A stretch of 64,000 bases of DNA from an uncultured delta proteobacterium (GTDB taxonomy: Bacteria; Desulfobacterota; Syntrophia; Syntrophales; UBA8958): NCBI GenBank assembly GCA_903885795.1, contig CAISJV010000029.1, positions 1-64,000 on the forward strand. Reading direction: 5' to 3'. Below are positions 61,344 to 64,000 of this stretch, piece after piece; the stretch's first letter is position 1, and each line of letters starts with the position of its first letter. Position numbers and translations under genes: made by a program. The notes under the pieces are model-generated. The model was given only the letters and a program-made list of their open reading frames with translations. It ran no database searches and was not told where the DNA came from.

Positions 61344-62198
61344 TCAACAGACCTCCTTTTGCTCAGGTTCATAACCGGTGTCTTCATAATACAACTTCAG
61401 AAAGGTCAAGGCGGATGAGCCATCCCGGAGACGCACTTGGTCGAGATCGTGGGTGCTTTCATATCGCACCCAGCCGTTTTCGTGCAGGCGTTCTATGGCA
61501 TGTCGAAAGGTCGTTTCATCAAAGCCGAATAAAAGGGATGGCGATCCCTTTGCCTCGGTGATTTCTCGTACCTGTAGGAGGCGTTCACCGCTGTCGGCGG
61601 CATAATCATAGATCATGGCGCAGAGGATTGGCGGTTCCACCTGGAGATGACGCCGCCGGTATAAGCGGCCATCGCTGTTTTGTTGGAGGATTTCCAGCTT
61701 CTTGAAGCTTCTGTTCAGGTAGGCATCTACGATGAACCGGACCTCCTCGTGGAGATGCTTACCAATTGTCCTGTCTGTATATTGGCCGGAAAGGCTATTT
61801 CTTAAACTGGCCAACCAGCCGCTTTCTGTAATCACTCGTTCGGCAAGAAGTATATGGTTAAAGATTTCATACCAGACCAGGTTTCTATAATGACCGGCCC
61901 CTTGATAATGGCACCATTGAAGAGTGCCGATTCTTTCCAGAAAGATGTCATGCACAGCTATTGCGGCACCCGTTTGCGTAAGGACTTGCGTTCCCGGTTT
62001 GATGAGCCCCAAGGCGCAGCCGATGCTCACAACGCTTTCAATCTGACGGTTGGACAGGCCCGTGCTTTCCTGGATGTCTTTTCGGAAGATCCGCTTCTCC
62101 GCAAGGTGTGCCGCCAGAAAGTGCAACACGCGCGACAACTGCTCGAATTCGAACAGGTAGCCGTTACTGAGCTGGAGTTTGCGGTTAGGTTGAACCAT
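61344..62198 (-). CDS. DUF4007-like helical protein, first gene of the BREX-like operon
   Basis: This 284-residue protein resembles DUF4007 in layout. It has an N-terminal winged-helix segment (FRKDIQESTGLSNRQIESVVSIGCALGLI), then LTQTGAAIAVHDIFLE, LQWCHYQGAGHYRN and WYEIFNHILLAE, and a second winged-helix-like region near the end (FRHAIERLHENGWVRYEST). DUF4007 proteins accompany phosphorothioation and BREX-type islands. It may bind DNA and control the operon (inference). ATG 62198 has AAGG 6 bases upstream. It is the first gene of the run to 45.4 kb, so the main promoter probably lies just to its right. Confidence 0.5.
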   Translation of the reverse strand: MVQPNRKLQLSNGYLFEFEQLSRVLHFLAAHLAEKRIFRKDIQESTGLSNRQIESVVSIGCALGLIKPGTQVLTQTGAAIAVHDIFLERIGTLQWCHYQGAGHYRNLVWYEIFNHILLAERVITESGWLASLRNSLSGQYTDRTIGKHLHEEVRFIVDAYLNRSFKKLEILQQNSDGRLYRRRHLQVEPPILCAMIYDYAADSGERLLQVREITEAKGSPSLLFGFDETTFRHAIERLHENGWVRYESTHDLDQVRLRDGSSALTFLKLYYEDTGYEPEQKEVC

Positions 62199-62705
62199 TA
62201 AGTGCCTTTACGTCCAGAAGGCCGATTTTATTCGGCATGACTGGTGGAGGACCGCTTTCTATAATTTCATTTCTGTTATCCTGGCGCCTCCACTTTATAT
62301 CAACCATTACTGCTTGCAATGTTGCATAGTTCTCGAAAGCAGTCAATCAATGACTTGAGGTAATTAACAGGGCTCTACATTTACGGGGGAAAGTTATTAG
62401 GCCTATGCAGCTTTCGAACCGCATTCAATGATCAGGGCCGCTTATAAAAACGACACTTTGTATTTGGAGCTTTTGATCGCTGCTTCGGAGAAAATCCAAT
62501 CCATTGGAAGGCTAAGTGAAAATAACCCTCGCTACAACATCCTGCTATTTGGGGTTACCCCATTACGGCTGAACCGCGCCAGGATCGCCAAAAATTAACA
62601 TTGGGGGCGAACGCAGAATTCGGAAATGATTGTATGTTAAGAGGTCTCCTCACGAAATAGAATTATCGTAAGCTTTGCCAATTCGATTTGATTCATCATG
62701 TCTCT
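62199..62705. other. Gap between the BREX-like operon and the toxin-antitoxin pair
   Basis: No gene is recognisable. The part nearest 62198 probably carries the promoter of the leftward BREX-like operon, but I cannot pick a -35/-10 pair with confidence. No enhancer palindrome or sigma-54 promoter is seen. Confidence 0.4.
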
Positions 62706-63035
62706 TCATTCAAACAGCTCGGCGTGTGTGCCAGCACGAACGAACACAATCAAATCATGTTTCCCGCTGTCATCAGTCTTGTAGGCCAGCAGAAAGTCGC
62801 CACCTATATGGCACTCCCGATACCCTTCCCAGTCACCGCCCAATGGATGATCACGCCATTCAGGGCTAAGAGGACCATCATTGGCGATCAGTAGCAGCAT
62901 CGCCTCTTTGAGACGGTTCATGTCATACCGGCCAGCCCGAGATAATCGTTCCCAATCCTTTAAGAACGACTTTGCATAGTCCGCAGCACGAGGCAACGGG
63001 GCTCGTTTACTTGCTGCTGTTTTTTTCGAGGTCAT
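62706..63035 (-). CDS. YafQ/RelE-family mRNA-interferase toxin
   Basis: This ~109-residue basic protein belongs to the YafQ branch of RelE toxins, ribosome-dependent mRNA cutters. Visible are FLKDWERLSRAGRYDMNRLKEAM, LSPEWRDHPLGGDWEGYRECHIGGDFLLAYK and HDLIVFVRAGTHAELF, with the conserved His, Asp and C-terminal His residues of the family. ATG 63035 (MTSKKTAASK) lies inside the antitoxin gene, giving a 29-base overlap and coupled translation. An in-frame ATG at 63161 would add 42 unrelated residues. Confidence 0.88.
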   Translation of the reverse strand: MTSKKTAASKRAPLPRAADYAKSFLKDWERLSRAGRYDMNRLKEAMLLLIANDGPLSPEWRDHPLGGDWEGYRECHIGGDFLLAYKTDDSGKHDLIVFVRAGTHAELFE

Positions 63036-63285
63036 CGAACAACTCGACAGCGTTACTAAAGCGAGCGCGGCGCGTACGTGCAATCTCGTCGGCTTCAGCC
63101 ATTGCTGCACGGGTTTCAGCGTTTGGCACTTTGAGTGCGAATGGCATTTGCTTTTCTGCAATAACGCGCATCAAAAAAACGCGCACTGCGTCGGAAATGG
63201 AGAGGCCCATCGCAGCCAGTGTTTCTGCAGCCTGTGCTTTAATTTGTTCGTCCACGCGGACATGAACCATCCTAGTATTAGCCAT
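63007..63285 (-). CDS. RelB/DinJ-family antitoxin
   Basis: This ~92-residue antitoxin has a ribbon-helix-helix DNA-binding N-terminus (MVHVRVDEQIKAQAAETLAAMGLSISDAVRVFL) and a C-terminal toxin-binding part. ATG 63285 has GGGAGA about 6 bases upstream. A perfect palindrome (63296-63330) starts 10 bases before it and is the expected operator for autoregulation. Confidence 0.9.
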   Translation of the reverse strand: MANTRMVHVRVDEQIKAQAAETLAAMGLSISDAVRVFLMRVIAEKQMPFALKVPNAETRAAMAEADEIARTRRARFSNAVELFDDLEKNSSK

Positions 63286-63295
63286 AGTATTCTCC

Positions 63296-63330
63296 CACTT
63301 AATTGAGATACATTGTATCTCAATTAAGTG
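63296..63330. promoter_or_regulatory. Perfect palindromic operator of the toxin-antitoxin operon
   Basis: CACTTAATTGAGATACA and its exact reverse complement face each other around a single T (63313), giving 17-bp arms. Its position just upstream of a ribbon-helix-helix antitoxin gene makes it the likely binding site of the RelB-like protein or its complex with the toxin. Confidence 0.8.
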
Positions 63331-63507
63331 TAACATGCAAGGACTATCTTCCTTTCTGTCTTCATTTCGAATTAGCTTCTACTTGATCGATCGATACTCT
63401 ATACAAAGAGAGGAAGATTAGCCGTCAAGCGTTTGCCCCTCCTTCTTTCCGTATTCAATGCCCTGGCACAATCAGGCTATATTCAGACTTGAAGCAAACC
63501 ACAATGC

Positions 63508-63547
63508 AAAAAGACCCGTATCCATGAATATTGGAACGGGTCTTTTT
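63508..63547. terminator. Rho-independent terminator (both directions)
   Basis: AAAAAGACCCGT and ACGGGTCTTTTT form a stem of about 12 bp around a 16-base loop, with A and T tracts on both sides. It lies 30 bases downstream of the HU gene on the minus strand. Confidence 0.85.
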
Positions 63548-63577
63548 GATAAAATCTTTTTACAGGATTATGTGGTT

Positions 63578-63898
63578 CTATTTCTTTTTAGCTGGGGCCT
63601 TTGCCTTCGGTGCAGCCTTGACAGGTTTCGCTTTAAGATCCTTGAGAGCTTTCCCTGGTGCGAATTTGCCGTTGGTCTTGGCAGCTATTTTAAGTTCTTT
63701 GCCAGTCTGAGGATTCCGGCCTATGCGTGCGGCACGATTTACCGCACTGAACGTACCAAAACCGGTCAGCGTGATCTTGTCGCCAGCCTTGAGAGCAGCC
63801 GTGGTTGCAGCCATGAAGCTGTTGAGTGCTTTCTCAGCTTGAACCTTAGTCAGTCCTGCGTCATCTGCAATCTTCGCCACGAGTTCCGCTTTTGTCAT
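63578..63898 (-). CDS. HU-family DNA-binding protein with a basic C-terminal tail
   Basis: This 106-residue protein has a complete HU/IHF domain: MTKAELVAKIADDAGLTKVQ, the KITLTGFGTFSAVNRAAR strand, and the RIGRNPQTGKELKIAA DNA-intercalating arm region with its conserved Pro. It is followed by an extra Lys/Ala/Pro-rich tail (KAKPVKAAPKAKAPAKKK) like those of eukaryotic histone H1 and some deltaproteobacterial and actinobacterial HU proteins. AGGAGG precedes the ATG at 63898. It compacts the nucleoid and has no functional link to the neighbours. Confidence 0.95.
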   Translation of the reverse strand: MTKAELVAKIADDAGLTKVQAEKALNSFMAATTAALKAGDKITLTGFGTFSAVNRAARIGRNPQTGKELKIAAKTNGKFAPGKALKDLKAKPVKAAPKAKAPAKKK

Positions 63899-64000
63899 AA
63901 CAAATTCCTCCTAATATGTGATTCCTCTACATATACCGTAAATTAGCAAATGTCTACAGTAAAGTCGCCCAATGTATGTCGAAATTATCGAAGAAATAAT

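Noticed and set aside
63508..63547. Considered as an attachment site at the island edge
   Set aside because: Stem, loop and flanking A/T tracts are those of an ordinary terminator, and no second copy was seen.
1..64000. CRISPR arrays, tRNA, rRNA and transposase genes
   Set aside because: I looked for regularly spaced repeats, tRNA-like arms and DDE or tyrosine-recombinase motifs and found none I could support.

Overview
The window looks like chromosomal DNA of a Gram-negative bacterium. It has a Wza-type export protein, an outer-membrane barrel and a PEP-CTERM surface protein. Several gene types are common in Desulfobacterota (Deltaproteobacteria): a CheB-CheR-PAS fusion, many PAS kinases, sigma-54 control and an exosortase-style polysaccharide deacetylase. 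That placement is inference; there is no rRNA or marker gene to settle it.

Layout. (1) 0.5-7.2 kb: signalling genes. A CheB-CheR-PAS fusion is broken by one extra base. Two related HisKA proteins have decayed ATPase domains. There is a stub of a receiver domain and a small orphan ORF behind a sigma-54 promoter. (2) 7.7-9.8 kb: two unassigned genes, the second resembling a NodB-fold deacetylase. (3) 9.7-23.4 kb, leftward: a polysaccharide operon with a deacetylase-ATPase fusion, CapK-like adenylate-forming protein, Wzy-like polymerase/ligase, Wzx-like flippase, glycosyltransferases, a beta-helix protein and an ATP-grasp enzyme. (4) 23.8-30.1 kb, rightward: nucleotide-sugar dehydrogenase, a Cys-rich miniprotein, epimerase, initiating sugar transferase, then regulators (receiver-PP2C phosphatase, STAS antagonist, NtrC-type sigma-54 activator). 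(5) 30.2-38.9 kb: PEP-CTERM protein, glycosyltransferase fused to a CpsD-like domain, Wzz-like protein, membrane EEP-fold protein, SLBB export protein and outer-membrane barrel. (6) 39-42.2 kb: a PhnD-like binding protein translationally coupled to a sensor kinase, then a receiver-domain remnant. (7) 42.5-62.2 kb, leftward: topoisomerase III, then a BREX-like defence locus (BrxL, PglZ, BrxC, PglX, BrxF-like and DUF4007-like proteins) with a TumE/TumA-type toxin-antitoxin pair, a TIGR02391 gene and a DUF2513 gene inserted. (8) 62.7-63.9 kb: a YafQ/RelB toxin-antitoxin pair under a perfect palindrome, and an HU gene.

The most striking system is the regulation of the polysaccharide locus. I find six sigma-54 promoters, all with the exact 10-bp GG-GC spacing. 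Each has one or two copies of a 15-bp palindrome related to GTCTCANNNTGAGAC upstream, mostly centred 105-120 bp from the -12 GC. The locus encodes its own sigma-54 activator plus a partner-switching set: a PP2C phosphatase with a receiver domain, a STAS protein with its phosphorylatable Ser, and an RsbW-type ATPase fused to the polysaccharide deacetylase. In that fusion the ATPase motifs run in permuted order, with the G2 box before the N and G1 boxes. The logic resembles the Vibrio fischeri Syp system (SypG, SypE, SypA) with the parts redistributed. A second noteworthy system is the BREX-like locus, whose gene set mixes types and whose BrxL ends in an MIT_C (phospholipase-D-like) domain instead of a Lon protease domain.
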